This document shows, piece after piece, positions 7,505 through 16,396 of a DNA stretch of 39,752 bases; position 1 is the first letter of the stretch; each line of letters begins with the position of its first letter. The translations under genes and the position numbers were made by a program. The notes beneath the pieces are model-generated. The model worked only from the letters and a program-made list of their open reading frames with translations, ran no database searches and was not told where the DNA came from. Where the stretch lies: positions 1 through 39,752 of the forward strand of contig NZ_LR701615.1 of the NCBI RefSeq assembly GCF_902498805.1, given 5' to 3'. The DNA is from Imperialibacter sp. EC-SDR9. Its GTDB lineage: Bacteria; Bacteroidota; Bacteroidia; Cytophagales; Cyclobacteriaceae.

Positions 7505-7852
7505 GTGGAGAAAAAGTTCGAGATCAGGTTATTGGAAGAAGCTTTTGAGTTTATCAAAGGCCAAACCGACAAAGTTCAAGACAAGATATTTTATAATATC
7601 AGAAAGGCGCAGGTTTTGAATGATCCCAAACTATTTAAGAAGCTGAATCAAAATATTTGGGAATTTCGAACCAAATATGCTGGCCTTCAATATCGAATCC
7701 TTGCCTTTTGGGACAAAGAGAATAACGAAATGACGCTCGTTTGTGGTACCCATGGATTTGTCAAGAAAACGGACAAGGTAAGTCCAAAAGAAATTGAAAG
7801 GGCCGAGCAAATCAGGCTTGAATATTTTGAACAGAGAACGAGAAAAAAATGA
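7505..7852 (+). CDS. HigB-like toxin (RelE/ParE superfamily, Gp49 type)
   Basis: A 115-residue basic protein of the phage-derived Gp49-like/HigB family, which usually acts as a ribosome-dependent mRNA endonuclease. Typical segments are LLEEAFEFIKGQTDKVQDKI at the N-terminus, KKLNQNIWEFRTKYAGLQYRIL in the core and VCGTHGFVKKTDKVSPKEIERA near the end. The only reasonable start is the GTG at 7505; the nearby ATG at 7494 runs into a stop after three codons. GGAG sits about 5 nt before the GTG. The gene overlaps the antitoxin gene by 4 nt (ATGA), giving the toxin-first order characteristic of HigBA. Confidence 0.85.
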   Translation: MEKKFEIRLLEEAFEFIKGQTDKVQDKIFYNIRKAQVLNDPKLFKKLNQNIWEFRTKYAGLQYRILAFWDKENNEMTLVCGTHGFVKKTDKVSPKEIERAEQIRLEYFEQRTRKK

Positions 7853-8160
7853 AATCATACAGTTTAGATGAAGCCCAGGACTTGTTAATCGGCAAGATTG
7901 GAACACCCAGAAGAGATCAATATGAATTTGAACTCAAACTTGAACTCATTGGCGACATGATCAAGAGGGCACGAAAAGAGCGTCACCTTACCCAGGAACA
8001 ACTTGGAGTGTTGATTGGCGTTAAGAAATCTCAAATTTCAAAGCTGGAGAATAATGCTAAAAACGTAACTATTGAGACTATCTTGAAGGTTTTTGAGGCT
8101 TTGAAAGCCAAAGTAAACTTCAGGGTTGAGCTTCTGAATAACGAATTGAATATTGCTTAA
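7849..8160 (+). CDS. HigA-like antitoxin, XRE-family helix-turn-helix
   Basis: A 103-residue protein with an Xre/Cro helix-turn-helix at about 40-92: LTQEQLGVLIGVKKSQISKL is the core, followed by TIETILKVFEALKAK. It would bind and neutralise the toxin encoded just upstream, and repress their shared promoter. Its start overlaps the toxin stop (ATGA), so translation is probably coupled. The N-terminal 38 residues (DEAQDLLIGKIGTPRRDQY) are typical of antitoxins paired with this toxin class. The next gene is convergent, so the pair forms a two-gene operon. Confidence 0.85.
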   Translation: MKSYSLDEAQDLLIGKIGTPRRDQYEFELKLELIGDMIKRARKERHLTQEQLGVLIGVKKSQISKLENNAKNVTIETILKVFEALKAKVNFRVELLNNELNIA

Positions 8161-8166
8161 AGAGGG

Positions 8167-8281
8167 CAATTTCAGAGACTACAAAAGTTTAGGAGACACA
8201 CCTGAAGTCGGCTAACCGGCAACTGCTTCTGTAGCGCAATCCCAGACTTTCCATCAAACTTTTGTAGTCGTGTAAAAATTG
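8167..8281. repeat. long-spaced inverted repeat, possible terminator or small mobile element
   Basis: GACTACAAAAGTTT (8177-8190) and its perfect reverse complement AAACTTTTGTAGTC (8256-8269) are 65 nt apart. Outer CAATTT (8167-8172) also matches AAATTG (8276-8281). The interval fills the gap between the convergent antitoxin and bcp genes and encodes nothing visible. It may be a bidirectional terminator with a long loop or a MITE-like element; no flanking target duplication is clear. Confidence 0.6.
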
Positions 8282-8284
8282 AAT

Positions 8285-8734
8285 TTATCCCAAAATCTGC
8301 TCGGCATGCTCCTTCGACTTTACGTCGTCGATGATCCGCTCAATGATGCCCTTCTCGTCGATAATGAAAGTAGTTCTTAACACCCCCATGTACTTCTTGC
8401 CAAACATCTGCTTTTCTGCCCACAGCCCGTAGCTCTCAATGATCTTGTTATCGGTGTCGGCCAGTAGGGTGAAGGGCAGGCTGAATTTCTTAATGAAGTT
8501 GGTGTGCTTCTTGGCTGAGTCGGGGCTTACGCCGAGCACCTCGTAGCCTTTGGCTTTAAGGGCGCTGAAGTTGTCTCGCAGGTTGCAGGCTTCCACGGTG
8601 CAGGTCGGGGTGTTGTCTTGCGGGTAGAAGTAGAGCACTACCTTTTTGCCCTGGAAGTCGGAGAGTTTTACTGTTTTTCCGTTTTGGTCACTTACCTCGA
8701 AGTCTGGAGCTTTGTCGCCTGCTTTTAATGCCAT
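8285..8734 (-). CDS. bcp: thioredoxin-dependent thiol peroxidase (Bcp/PrxQ)
   Basis: A 149-residue peroxiredoxin that reduces H2O2 and organic hydroperoxides with electrons from thioredoxin. The peroxidatic Cys45 sits in DNTPTCTVEAC and the resolving Cys50 five residues on, the same spacing as in E. coli Bcp, so a disulfide between them is expected during turnover. FYPQDNTP and GKKVVLYF are conserved. It is cytoplasmic, without a signal peptide. Its start is 6 nt after the stop of the M23 peptidase gene, so it is the last gene of a FAH-M23-bcp operon. Confidence 0.92.
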   Translation of the reverse strand: MALKAGDKAPDFEVSDQNGKTVKLSDFQGKKVVLYFYPQDNTPTCTVEACNLRDNFSALKAKGYEVLGVSPDSAKKHTNFIKKFSLPFTLLADTDNKIIESYGLWAEKQMFGKKYMGVLRTTFIIDEKGIIERIIDDVKSKEHAEQILG

Positions 8735-8740
8735 TGGTTG

Positions 8741-10651
8741 TCAGAGTTTTGTTTTGTACACAGTTTGATTACCGGCGTTATCGGTCACTACCACAACAAA
8801 CTCTCCGTCGAAAGGTTTGCTTCCGTCCAGCTTTTCTGTCCACAGTAATTTTTTCTTGTACTCGTAGTTCAGCAGCACCCATTCGCCATCAATGGTGCCT
8901 TTCCAGCTTTTGATGCCAGAAAGGTCATCCTCAATGATCAGGCGGCACTCACTTTTGTTGATCACCGCCGGCTTGATAGTAGGTGGGACAGAATCCGTAG
9001 CGACGGTCCAGGTGCCCAAAGAGGTGGTAAGAAAGCTGATCCCATCTTTGTCCCACGCACCGCCCACATAGCCCAGGTTACCTTTGGAGCTGTAGGAGTA
9101 CACGGCCGACTTTTCTTTATCGTATAGTTGCAGAGGCTTCAGCGTCACCTTTGCCGACCGGCGAAGCGGGTCCAGCACATTGTCGATAGCAAACACTTCT
9201 CTGCCGTTTTCTATTTGCTTGTCCTTTACTGCCAGGTAGAGTGTGTCGAACAGGCTGTACCGGTTAAAGGCCACGTCTATGTCCTTATCAAAATAGTTGT
9301 ATTCGTGATGTGGAGATACCATAGCCTTGAAGTCATATTTTTGCATGGTGCCACACAAATCGACTGAGTCGGGCAGGCCATTTCTCAAATCCCAGAGGTA
9401 TAAGTCGTTGGCACCCACGTGGTAGACCGGCGGTAGTTCATACGCCTGTCCTGAAGAGTACAACAGAACGTTCTGGCGAGCCACACCATTGGGGTTCATT
9501 AGCTCCATCACATTGCCGGTTATTTCATAACCCTCCCGCCTCAGCTTACTGAGACTTTTGATGGTGGCATTGCTTCGCTTCCCCTTATCGCTGAGCGTTG
9601 TCTTAAAATACGAGTAGTTGTTGTAGCTGTCCCAGGTTCTGATTTCAAGCTTGTGATCGCTGGAATCCCGGATTTTCAACATGCCCTGCCAGTCTTTGGC
9701 TTCGTACACCTTCAACCAGTTGCCGTCGTCTACCCAAAGCTTGGTGAATTTCTGCCCGCTGGTTAAATACTCGCCGTAGTTCATGTGCACCGCCACATTG
9801 CGCATTTCGTCGAAGCTCAACTTGGTGATGCTTTGGCTGAACATCTTCTTGTCGTCGAGCATCACCTCAATGCACGGGATGCCGTTTTTGCTCCAGGTGC
9901 CGTCGAAGCGGTCGTAGGCATAAATTTCCACGCCAATGGTTCCTTCAAAAGTCAGTGGCGTGTGCATGACAAAACTGTCCCCTTCTTTGGTGACATCAAA
10001 CTCAAACCTGCCGAACTGGCCATTGATTCTCGACTTGATGTCCATGGTGGTAAAGGCCACCTTTCTGATCAAAGGAGGTGCTTCATCAATGAGCTCTTTG
10101 AAGTGAAAGCGCATGGGGTCAAGAATCTTCTGCTCCTGGTCCCGTATTTCAAAATGGAGATGGGGCCCCGAACTGCCTCCGGTGTTACCTGAGGCGGCAA
10201 ACACTTCGCCTTTCTTGTAGCTGAATTGGTTGCGTGCAGGAAAAAGCTCTACGTCGAAGCTTTCTTTGGCATACTGCTGTGCCCGCACCCATTCGGCCAG
10301 GGGCTTACTGAACGACTTCAGGTGACCGTACACGGTGGTCAGGCCATTGGGGTGCGTCATGTACAGGGCATTGCCATAGCCGCCAGTGCTTATTTTTACC
10401 CTGCTGATGTAGCCATCGGCAGGTGCATACACTGGCAAGCCTTCTATGCCACTGGTGCGTATGTCAATTCCAGCGTGAAAATGGGTGCCCCTGATTTCAC
10501 CCATAGTACCGGCCAGGTAGTTGCGCTCTCCCGGCCGGATGGGAAACATCAGGTAGGCAGAGTCATATCCATATTGGGCTATGGCTGTGTTTGCTGTTAG
10601 TAAAAATAGAAGTGCTAGTTTATTTAATTTCAAAATCGAGTAGTGCGTCAC
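8741..10651 (-). CDS. M23 family metallopeptidase, exported
   Basis: A 636-residue protein. After the signal peptide (LALLFLLTANTAIAQ) comes a LytM-type M23 domain: HAGIDIRT with the first zinc His and Asp, GYGNALYMTHPNGLTTVYGH in the middle, and GPHLHFEIRD with the final His pair. These enzymes cut peptidoglycan cross-bridges or, when degenerate, activate amidases; here the zinc ligands look intact. The remaining 400 residues are beta-rich and unassigned. The only starts before the signal are GTG at 10651 (overlapping the upstream gene by 32 nt) and TTG at 10633, which would also give a good signal peptide; the choice is uncertain. Confidence 0.85.
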   Translation of the reverse strand: MTHYSILKLNKLALLFLLTANTAIAQYGYDSAYLMFPIRPGERNYLAGTMGEIRGTHFHAGIDIRTSGIEGLPVYAPADGYISRVKISTGGYGNALYMTHPNGLTTVYGHLKSFSKPLAEWVRAQQYAKESFDVELFPARNQFSYKKGEVFAASGNTGGSSGPHLHFEIRDQEQKILDPMRFHFKELIDEAPPLIRKVAFTTMDIKSRINGQFGRFEFDVTKEGDSFVMHTPLTFEGTIGVEIYAYDRFDGTWSKNGIPCIEVMLDDKKMFSQSITKLSFDEMRNVAVHMNYGEYLTSGQKFTKLWVDDGNWLKVYEAKDWQGMLKIRDSSDHKLEIRTWDSYNNYSYFKTTLSDKGKRSNATIKSLSKLRREGYEITGNVMELMNPNGVARQNVLLYSSGQAYELPPVYHVGANDLYLWDLRNGLPDSVDLCGTMQKYDFKAMVSPHHEYNYFDKDIDVAFNRYSLFDTLYLAVKDKQIENGREVFAIDNVLDPLRRSAKVTLKPLQLYDKEKSAVYSYSSKGNLGYVGGAWDKDGISFLTTSLGTWTVATDSVPPTIKPAVINKSECRLIIEDDLSGIKSWKGTIDGEWVLLNYEYKKKLLWTEKLDGSKPFDGEFVVVVTDNAGNQTVYKTKL

Positions 10652-11231
10652 TTTCCAGGTATCCTTTCAGGTGATCTCCTATTTTGACAGGCCCAACTCC
10701 TTTCGGCGTTCCTGTGAAAATAATATCTCCTTTTTTAAGTGTAATGAATTTTGAAATGTAGGCTATAATGGCTTCTATAGAGTTGATCATCAGACCGGTA
10801 TTCCCAACCTGAACTGGTTGACCATTGAGTTCCAGTTTGAAATTAATGTTCTTCATATCCGCAAACTTTTCCTTCGGAACAAATTTGGAAATCGGAGCTG
10901 ATCCATTGAATCCCTTGGCAAGCGCCCATGGTAACCCTTTGGCTTTAGCTTTCTGCTGCAAATCCCGTGCCGTGAAGTCGATACCAAGGCCAATGGCGTC
11001 GTAGTAGGTCGAAGCGAATTTCTCCTCAACACTTTTCCCTTCCTTACAAATCCTGATAATAATCTCCAACTCATGGTGGATCTCCTTTGTGTAATCGGGA
11101 AAGTAGAACGGCTTGTTGTTCAGCAACAGCGCAGTGTCGGGTTTGGTGAAAATAACCGGCTCATCGGGAGTCTCGTTATTGAGTTCTTTGATGTGCTCTA
11201 CGTAGTTGCGGCCGATGCAAAGGATTTTCAT
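10620..11231 (-). CDS. fumarylacetoacetate hydrolase family protein
   Basis: The start was set at the ATG at 11231 (MKILCIGRNY), which matches where family members begin; an upstream in-frame start would add seven residues. The 203-residue protein has the FAH fold signature: CIGRNYVEHIKEL, then IHHELEIIIRI with the metal-binding Glu residues, GIDFTARDLQ, and near the end GDIIFTGTPKGVGPV. It is similar in size to YcgM-type acylpyruvate hydrolases, acting on C-C bonds of beta-diketo acids. The substrate is not determined. It is the first gene of the operon with the M23 peptidase and bcp genes. Confidence 0.88.
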   Translation of the reverse strand: MKILCIGRNYVEHIKELNNETPDEPVIFTKPDTALLLNNKPFYFPDYTKEIHHELEIIIRICKEGKSVEEKFASTYYDAIGLGIDFTARDLQQKAKAKGLPWALAKGFNGSAPISKFVPKEKFADMKNINFKLELNGQPVQVGNTGLMINSIEAIIAYISKFITLKKGDIIFTGTPKGVGPVKIGDHLKGYLESDALLDFEIK

Positions 11232-11567
11232 AGTAGTGATGTTTGATGCCAAAATATCTGATAGTCAGCGATTCCGCAACCTATCTTTGATCTGCGTCAT
11301 TATTATTTGAACAAAGGATCATAATTTTCAGAAATTCCATTCGTTTTCAAACATATTCCGTTAAAGCTAAAAGTAACTCACCTAACACGCACACCGATTG
11401 GTATGTAAGCCGAGGGAACGTGCGAAAAAATCATTTCTATAGTATTATTTTTGCCAAATGAAGTTGTTTTGGAGCATTCCAAATCCGACTGGTTTTTGCA
11501 GTGTCGAAAGACTGGGGAATCTACTTTGGCAAGAAGCTTGTTAGCATTCACAATAAATTAAGAACAA

Positions 11568-12371
11568 ATGAAGAGGATAATAGCATTGTTAGGCATTGGT
11601 GCCACGTTGATTGCTTATAGCTGCTCAACGGTGGCGATCACAGGGAGGAAGCAGCTTGCGCTGGTGCCTGATTCAGAGCTCAACTCCATGAGTTTCACAC
11701 AGTACGACCAGGTGCTCAGCGAGTCCAAATTGTCCACCAACACGGCCCAGGTGAATCAGGTAAAATCTGTTGGGTTGAAGATTCAAAAGGCAGTGGAGTC
11801 ATACATGGCCACCAATGGCCTCAGCGATCAGTTGAAGGGTTATAAGTGGGAGTTTAACCTGATTCAGGACGATGAAACGGTGAACGCCTGGTGTATGCCT
11901 GGCGGGAAATTGGCTTTCTACACGGCCATTATGCCAATATGCAAAACAGACGAAGGAGTAGCTGTGGTAATGGGACATGAAATTGCGCACGCCATTGCCC
12001 GCCATGGCAATGAGCGGATGACGCAGGGCTTGATCCAACAGTTTGGTGGTTTGGCACTGTCTTATGCGGTGAAAGACAAACCGGCGGAAGCGCAGCAGCT
12101 GTTTATGACAGCCTATGGTGCAGGCACTACTGTTGGGGCTATGCTGCCTTTCTCTCGTCTTCAGGAGTCTGAGGCTGACAGGATGGGCCTTATTTTTATG
12201 GCCATGGCTGGGTACAACCCCAATGAGGCACCAGCTTTTTGGGAAAGAATGGCTGCCAACAGCGGCGGCGGGGCACCTCCGGAGTTTTTGTCTACTCACC
12301 CTTCGCACAGCACCCGCATTGCCGATCTGAAAGCACAGATACCTGAGGCGATGAAGTATTATAAGAAGTAG
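11568..12371 (+). CDS. M48 family metalloprotease lipoprotein
   Basis: A 267-residue lipoprotein: the lipobox ends at Cys19 (IAYSC). The zinc-binding HEIAH is at 137-141 and the third ligand is expected to be Glu200 in ESEADRMG (E-x-x-A-D). The protein resembles LoiP/YcaL-type M48B peptidases, which degrade misfolded outer-membrane proteins. The sequence also shows MPGGKLAFYTAIM, conserved before the zinc site. It stands alone in its strand, with a strong promoter-like AT-rich leader, and ends at a palindromic terminator shared with the convergent permease gene. Confidence 0.9.
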   Translation: MKRIIALLGIGATLIAYSCSTVAITGRKQLALVPDSELNSMSFTQYDQVLSESKLSTNTAQVNQVKSVGLKIQKAVESYMATNGLSDQLKGYKWEFNLIQDDETVNAWCMPGGKLAFYTAIMPICKTDEGVAVVMGHEIAHAIARHGNERMTQGLIQQFGGLALSYAVKDKPAEAQQLFMTAYGAGTTVGAMLPFSRLQESEADRMGLIFMAMAGYNPNEAPAFWERMAANSGGGAPPEFLSTHPSHSTRIADLKAQIPEAMKYYKK

Positions 12372-12399
12372 GAAGAATTAAAGAGAGCAATGCGCTACA

Positions 12400-12447
12400 A
12401 TTAAAGAGGTTACTATCTGCGGTACCGCAAATAGTAACCTCTTTAAT
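12400..12447. terminator. 48-nt near-perfect palindrome, bidirectional terminator
   Basis: ATTAAAGAGGTTACTAT (12400-12416) pairs with ATAGTAACCTCTTTAAT (12431-12447), and between them TGCGGTACCGCA (12418-12429) is itself a palindrome; only the C12417/A12430 pair is mismatched. The A/T-rich ends provide a T-run on either strand. It sits between the convergent M48 and permease genes, and its last base is the first of the permease stop codon. Confidence 0.85.
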
Positions 12448-14810
12448 TACTCATAGCGAAGCGCATCCACCGGATTGGTCCGTGCAGCCCTGATGGAGTG
12501 GAAGCCCACGGTAACCACAGCGATGAACAACGCCAGCAGCATAGCCGCCAGCGGTACCATGACACTGATGTTGACATGAAAGGCAAAGTCGGTCAGCCAC
12601 TGATCCATCAGGTACCAGGCGAGCGGCGAGCCTATCACTGCCGCTATAATGACCAATAGTGCAAAGTCTTTCACGGTGAGTGTGATGATGGACGAGGTGG
12701 AGGCTCCAAGTACTTTTCGTACGCCAATTTCTTTGGTGCGTTGCTGAATGGCGAAAGCAGCCAGACCAAATAGCCCCAGACAAGAAATGAATATCGACAG
12801 CCAGGCGAAACCTTGAAACAGCTGCCCAGTGCGTTCTTCATTTTCATAGAATTCCGCCCAGTCAACATCAAGGAAGCGATATTCGAACGGATAGGCTGGG
12901 GCGTAAGTAGTGTGAACGCTGTTCAGGGCGTCAATGGCAGCGGTGTACTGTTGTGGCTTGGCCCGCACGATGATATAGCTGCACCAGTCCTTTTCAAACA
13001 TCATAAACATAGGCCGAATGACGGAGTGCGACGAGCTGTAATTGTAGTCCTTCACTACCCCAATAATATGCCCTTTTCTTTCTCCCCAAACAGTGATGGG
13101 CTGATCCACAGCCTCCAAAGGCTCGAAACCCATTTTGCGGGCGGCTGATTCATTGATAATGATGTTGGCCGTATCGGTGGCCATGGTTTTGTCAAAAGTC
13201 CGCCCACCAACAAGGGTCAGTCCCATGGTTTCGATATAGGAACCGTCGATGGCGAAATTGCTGAACAGAATCCGCTCCTGCGGATCTTTGCCGGGCCAGT
13301 CGAGCCCCCAGGTGCTGTTGCCGATGGAAAGAGGCGAAAAGCTGCTTTCACTTACTGAGAGAATGGAGGGGTCTTTCAAAAGTTGATCCTGAATGAGGTC
13401 ATACTTTTCCGCCATGTTCTCCTGCATTTCCATGTAAATGATCCCTTCCTTGTTGAAGCCGGTGTCCTGATTTTGAACATACCACAGCTGCTGATACACG
13501 ACCACAGTGCAAAATATCATGATGATGGAAAGCACGAACTGCGTTGTTACCAGCACTTTTCTGAATCTGACAGCCGCCTTGCCGCTCTTGAGCTGGCCTT
13601 TCAACACTTTGGCCGGTTCGAAGCGGGCGATGTAAAATGCTGGGTAGCTACCGCCTACAAAACCTGTGAAAAGGATGGTGCCGGAAAAAAGCAAAACGGT
13701 GGCTGTGTTGAATTCAAAAACGAGACTCTTGTCCGAGATCTCATTGAAGAACGGCATAAGAACAATGACAAGCACTGCCGCTGCCAGGCCGCCCAGCGCC
13801 GAGAACACGATGGACTCAGTCAGGAATTGATAAATCAGGTGTTTCCTGAAGGCACCGACCACTTTTCGTAGCGCCACCTCTTTGCTTCGCTTTACAGCCA
13901 GGGCAGTAGATAAGTTCATGAAATTGATACAGGCGATGAGCAAAAGAAAAATAGCAATGATGCCGAATATCTTCACGTATCTGATGCGGCCGCCATCCTG
14001 CACACCATTTTCAAAGCTGCCATACAAGTGCATTTTGGTGGCTGGGTAAAGGAAAAGCTCTATGTTGTTTTCATCATTTTTCTCATCGAGAAGCCTGTTT
14101 ATTTTTGTGGAATAGGCTTCCCAATCTTGTCCGCTTTGGAGCTGCACAAAGGTGGAGACGTTGTTGTTGCCCCATTGGTCAAGCCATTGCTTGTTTTCGT
14201 CCATGAACTTGTCAAAGTTAAGCAGGTAAGCAAACCCACCAAAGTCACTGTTTTTTGGCCAGTCTTCTACCACGCCAGTCACCTTCATGCTTTCCTTGTT
14301 GTTCATGCGAAACACCTGATCCATGGCGGGTGCATTGCCGAAGTATTTTTTCGCCATGGTTTCGGTCAGCACCACGGCATTTTTATCATTAAAGGCTGTT
14401 GAAGCCGATCCCTCAATGAACTTGAAGGTGAACATCTCCATGAAGTCTGCATCTACATAGCGGCCTGACTCATAGTAGGACGCTTCCTCGACATTGAAAA
14501 GGTTTTCGGTTGGCCAGGTAAGCCTGGAGGCATATTTAACCTCAGGGTAGGTGGCTTTGAGATAGGGGGAAAGGGGGCCAGGGGTAGAAGATGTGGTGCC
14601 AATTCTGTCCGAATAGTGTTGGTTTTCCATCACCCGAAAAATGCTAGGTAGATTCTCGTGAGAGCTGTTGTAGCTGAGCTCGTCGTTGACCCACATCAGA
14701 ATAAGGATGCTGGAGGCGATGCCCAACGAGAGACCGAAAATATTGATGGTGCTATAGATTTTGTTGCGCTTGATGGTTCTCAGCGCCACCAGGAAGTAGT
14801 TTTTGAGCAT
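12447..14810 (-). CDS. MacB/FtsX-type ABC transporter permease
   Basis: A 787-residue Bacteroidota-type permease with the usual layout: N-terminal membrane helix (STINIFGLSLGIASSILILM), periplasmic MacB_PCD domain, an FtsX domain near 290-405 (three helices, with VKRSKEVALRKVVGAFRKHL), a second periplasmic domain, and a C-terminal FtsX domain with RTKEIGVRKVLGAS. It ends ARTNPVDALRYE, the standard C-terminus of these proteins. Such permeases work with a separate MacB-like ATPase in lipoprotein or peptide export or stress sensing. No partner ATPase gene adjoins, so the substrate is unknown. Confidence 0.92.
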   Translation of the reverse strand: MLKNYFLVALRTIKRNKIYSTINIFGLSLGIASSILILMWVNDELSYNSSHENLPSIFRVMENQHYSDRIGTTSSTPGPLSPYLKATYPEVKYASRLTWPTENLFNVEEASYYESGRYVDADFMEMFTFKFIEGSASTAFNDKNAVVLTETMAKKYFGNAPAMDQVFRMNNKESMKVTGVVEDWPKNSDFGGFAYLLNFDKFMDENKQWLDQWGNNNVSTFVQLQSGQDWEAYSTKINRLLDEKNDENNIELFLYPATKMHLYGSFENGVQDGGRIRYVKIFGIIAIFLLLIACINFMNLSTALAVKRSKEVALRKVVGAFRKHLIYQFLTESIVFSALGGLAAAVLVIVLMPFFNEISDKSLVFEFNTATVLLFSGTILFTGFVGGSYPAFYIARFEPAKVLKGQLKSGKAAVRFRKVLVTTQFVLSIIMIFCTVVVYQQLWYVQNQDTGFNKEGIIYMEMQENMAEKYDLIQDQLLKDPSILSVSESSFSPLSIGNSTWGLDWPGKDPQERILFSNFAIDGSYIETMGLTLVGGRTFDKTMATDTANIIINESAARKMGFEPLEAVDQPITVWGERKGHIIGVVKDYNYSSSHSVIRPMFMMFEKDWCSYIIVRAKPQQYTAAIDALNSVHTTYAPAYPFEYRFLDVDWAEFYENEERTGQLFQGFAWLSIFISCLGLFGLAAFAIQQRTKEIGVRKVLGASTSSIITLTVKDFALLVIIAAVIGSPLAWYLMDQWLTDFAFHVNISVMVPLAAMLLALFIAVVTVGFHSIRAARTNPVDALRYE

Positions 14811-15083
14811 AGCCTTGGGGTTCTTTTGGCTAGAGTACCTCGTTGGAGGTGAAAGGTTGCAGAAAAGACGTGGATTTTTCTCGTTTATGAGAAGACTACA
14901 AACAACTTTTTTTCCTACTGGGATGAGCTGAACTCCTTTCTCCCGTTAATTCTTGTGATGAGCTGGCGTGTAGTGGCAGTCGCATTTGGTGAGGTAGTGT
15001 ATGCACTAAGGGTAGTTTCGAAGGCAAAGTATTTTAGGAAAGGAGATATTTTATTAAATTGAATTCTGCCAAAATTCAACTAC

Positions 15084-16295
15084 ATGAAAAGGAAGTTATC
15101 ACTTTGTATTGTTTCTGCTCTTGGTATTTTATGTTTTTCATGTGAAAGAGAGTCTGAAGGACTTTCCTTGCTTACTATAATGGTAGAGGAAAATGCGATA
15201 AATGAGGGGCAGGAACGGTGGGTGTATATTTCAGAACCTTCAGGAAAGGTGTTGGATAGTCATAAATGCAAAAACGGTGAAGTGTTTGAATTGAAGGGGC
15301 CCGTGGCCCTTGAAGCGATTGATGTGACGGTTTTCATACCTAGTTCAAGTGGCTCGGGAGTCGCTTCAGCTGTTACTTATCTTGGCGTTATATCAGGAAG
15401 AACCTGGACGTTAAAAGCTCAGTCCCAATCCGAAGCACCTGAAGTTATCGGAACTGCCACCATTGAAATAGTTAACTACCATGAATCAATGCCTCCCGAT
15501 GAGTCAATTAAATTTTCTCCTGGTGCTTCAGGGTGGCCGCTGAACGACCGATCTGTTACTGAAGCAGGGCTTTTGGCGACTGTTAATATGTATAAAGACC
15601 CACAAGAGCTCCTGATGACGGGGTTTAGAGGTGGCCAGAGAGTTTATTTGAAGGTGGCGGCGATGGTACCGAATGAAAACCTTGTGATTGATTTCGATTC
15701 GTTTCAGGAGTATGATCAAATAATAGAGGTCCCCGCTGAGTTTAACGAGGATGGCAGGACGATTGGGTTCTATGGTGACGGAAGAGGTTATCTCCTGAGT
15801 GATGCATACGATTCATATTTGTACGGCACCGAAACTTCGTTGGGCTACATACAAGGGTTTGATTCCTACTCTACCAAGTTCAATGAATTTTACGGCCCTT
15901 CCTTTATCACCTACTATAAACTTGGGGAACCGGCGCTCAACGTAGAATTTCCGTCATTTACCCTTTCTATAGTTGACAGGACGACTAACGGATTCAGTTT
16001 CGACGCCTCTTTCGATTACACCTATAAAAGTACTCAGTGGCTATACTCTTCGGCCGACGGACAGACTGGCATGTCGTGGACTGTTTACGGCGATGCAGCA
16101 GCTAACGTTAGAATACCAGCTGTTGCCAATATTGTTTACGAGAAAGAATCTGGATTGAAGATTGACGATTTTTCCATCTATGAGCTCAATTGCATCCAAC
16201 GTTTGGACGGACTAAGTTATACTGGCTTTGTCTCCAATACGTTTGAAAATAAGTCATCCGCCGAGTATGAATACTTTATTTTTGGAAGCCATTAG
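15084..16295 (+). CDS. orphan lipoprotein of unknown function
   Basis: I do not recognise this 403-residue protein. It begins with a lipoprotein signal (lipobox ending at Cys20, CFSC) and is otherwise rich in beta-strand-like alternation, Gly, Ser and aromatic residues, consistent with a surface or periplasmic beta-sandwich. Repeated short glycine/tyrosine stretches (YGDGRGYLLSDAYDSYLYG) stand out. No enzyme motif is evident. A 7-nt inverted repeat TTGAATT/AATTCAA (15059-15079) lies directly before the ATG and may shape the leader. The gene stands alone, divergent from the permease gene. Confidence 0.7.
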   Translation: MKRKLSLCIVSALGILCFSCERESEGLSLLTIMVEENAINEGQERWVYISEPSGKVLDSHKCKNGEVFELKGPVALEAIDVTVFIPSSSGSGVASAVTYLGVISGRTWTLKAQSQSEAPEVIGTATIEIVNYHESMPPDESIKFSPGASGWPLNDRSVTEAGLLATVNMYKDPQELLMTGFRGGQRVYLKVAAMVPNENLVIDFDSFQEYDQIIEVPAEFNEDGRTIGFYGDGRGYLLSDAYDSYLYGTETSLGYIQGFDSYSTKFNEFYGPSFITYYKLGEPALNVEFPSFTLSIVDRTTNGFSFDASFDYTYKSTQWLYSSADGQTGMSWTVYGDAAANVRIPAVANIVYEKESGLKIDDFSIYELNCIQRLDGLSYTGFVSNTFENKSSAEYEYFIFGSH

Positions 16296-16359
16296 TTATT
16301 TGAGCAAGTTGGGGAACGAGCGACATCTTTTTTGATTCGGCCTTCAGAAAGTCTTCATA

Positions 16360-16390
16360 AATTGCATGCTGCAATTCTTATTTATTTTTT
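16360..16390 (+). terminator. candidate terminator after the orphan lipoprotein
   Basis: AATTGCA (16360-16366) and TGCAATT (16370-16376) form a 7-bp stem with a 3-nt loop, followed by the T-rich CTTATTTATTTTTT. It is 64 nt after the lipoprotein stop and directly upstream of the ABC remnant. Confidence 0.5.
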
Positions 16391-16396
16391 CGTGTG

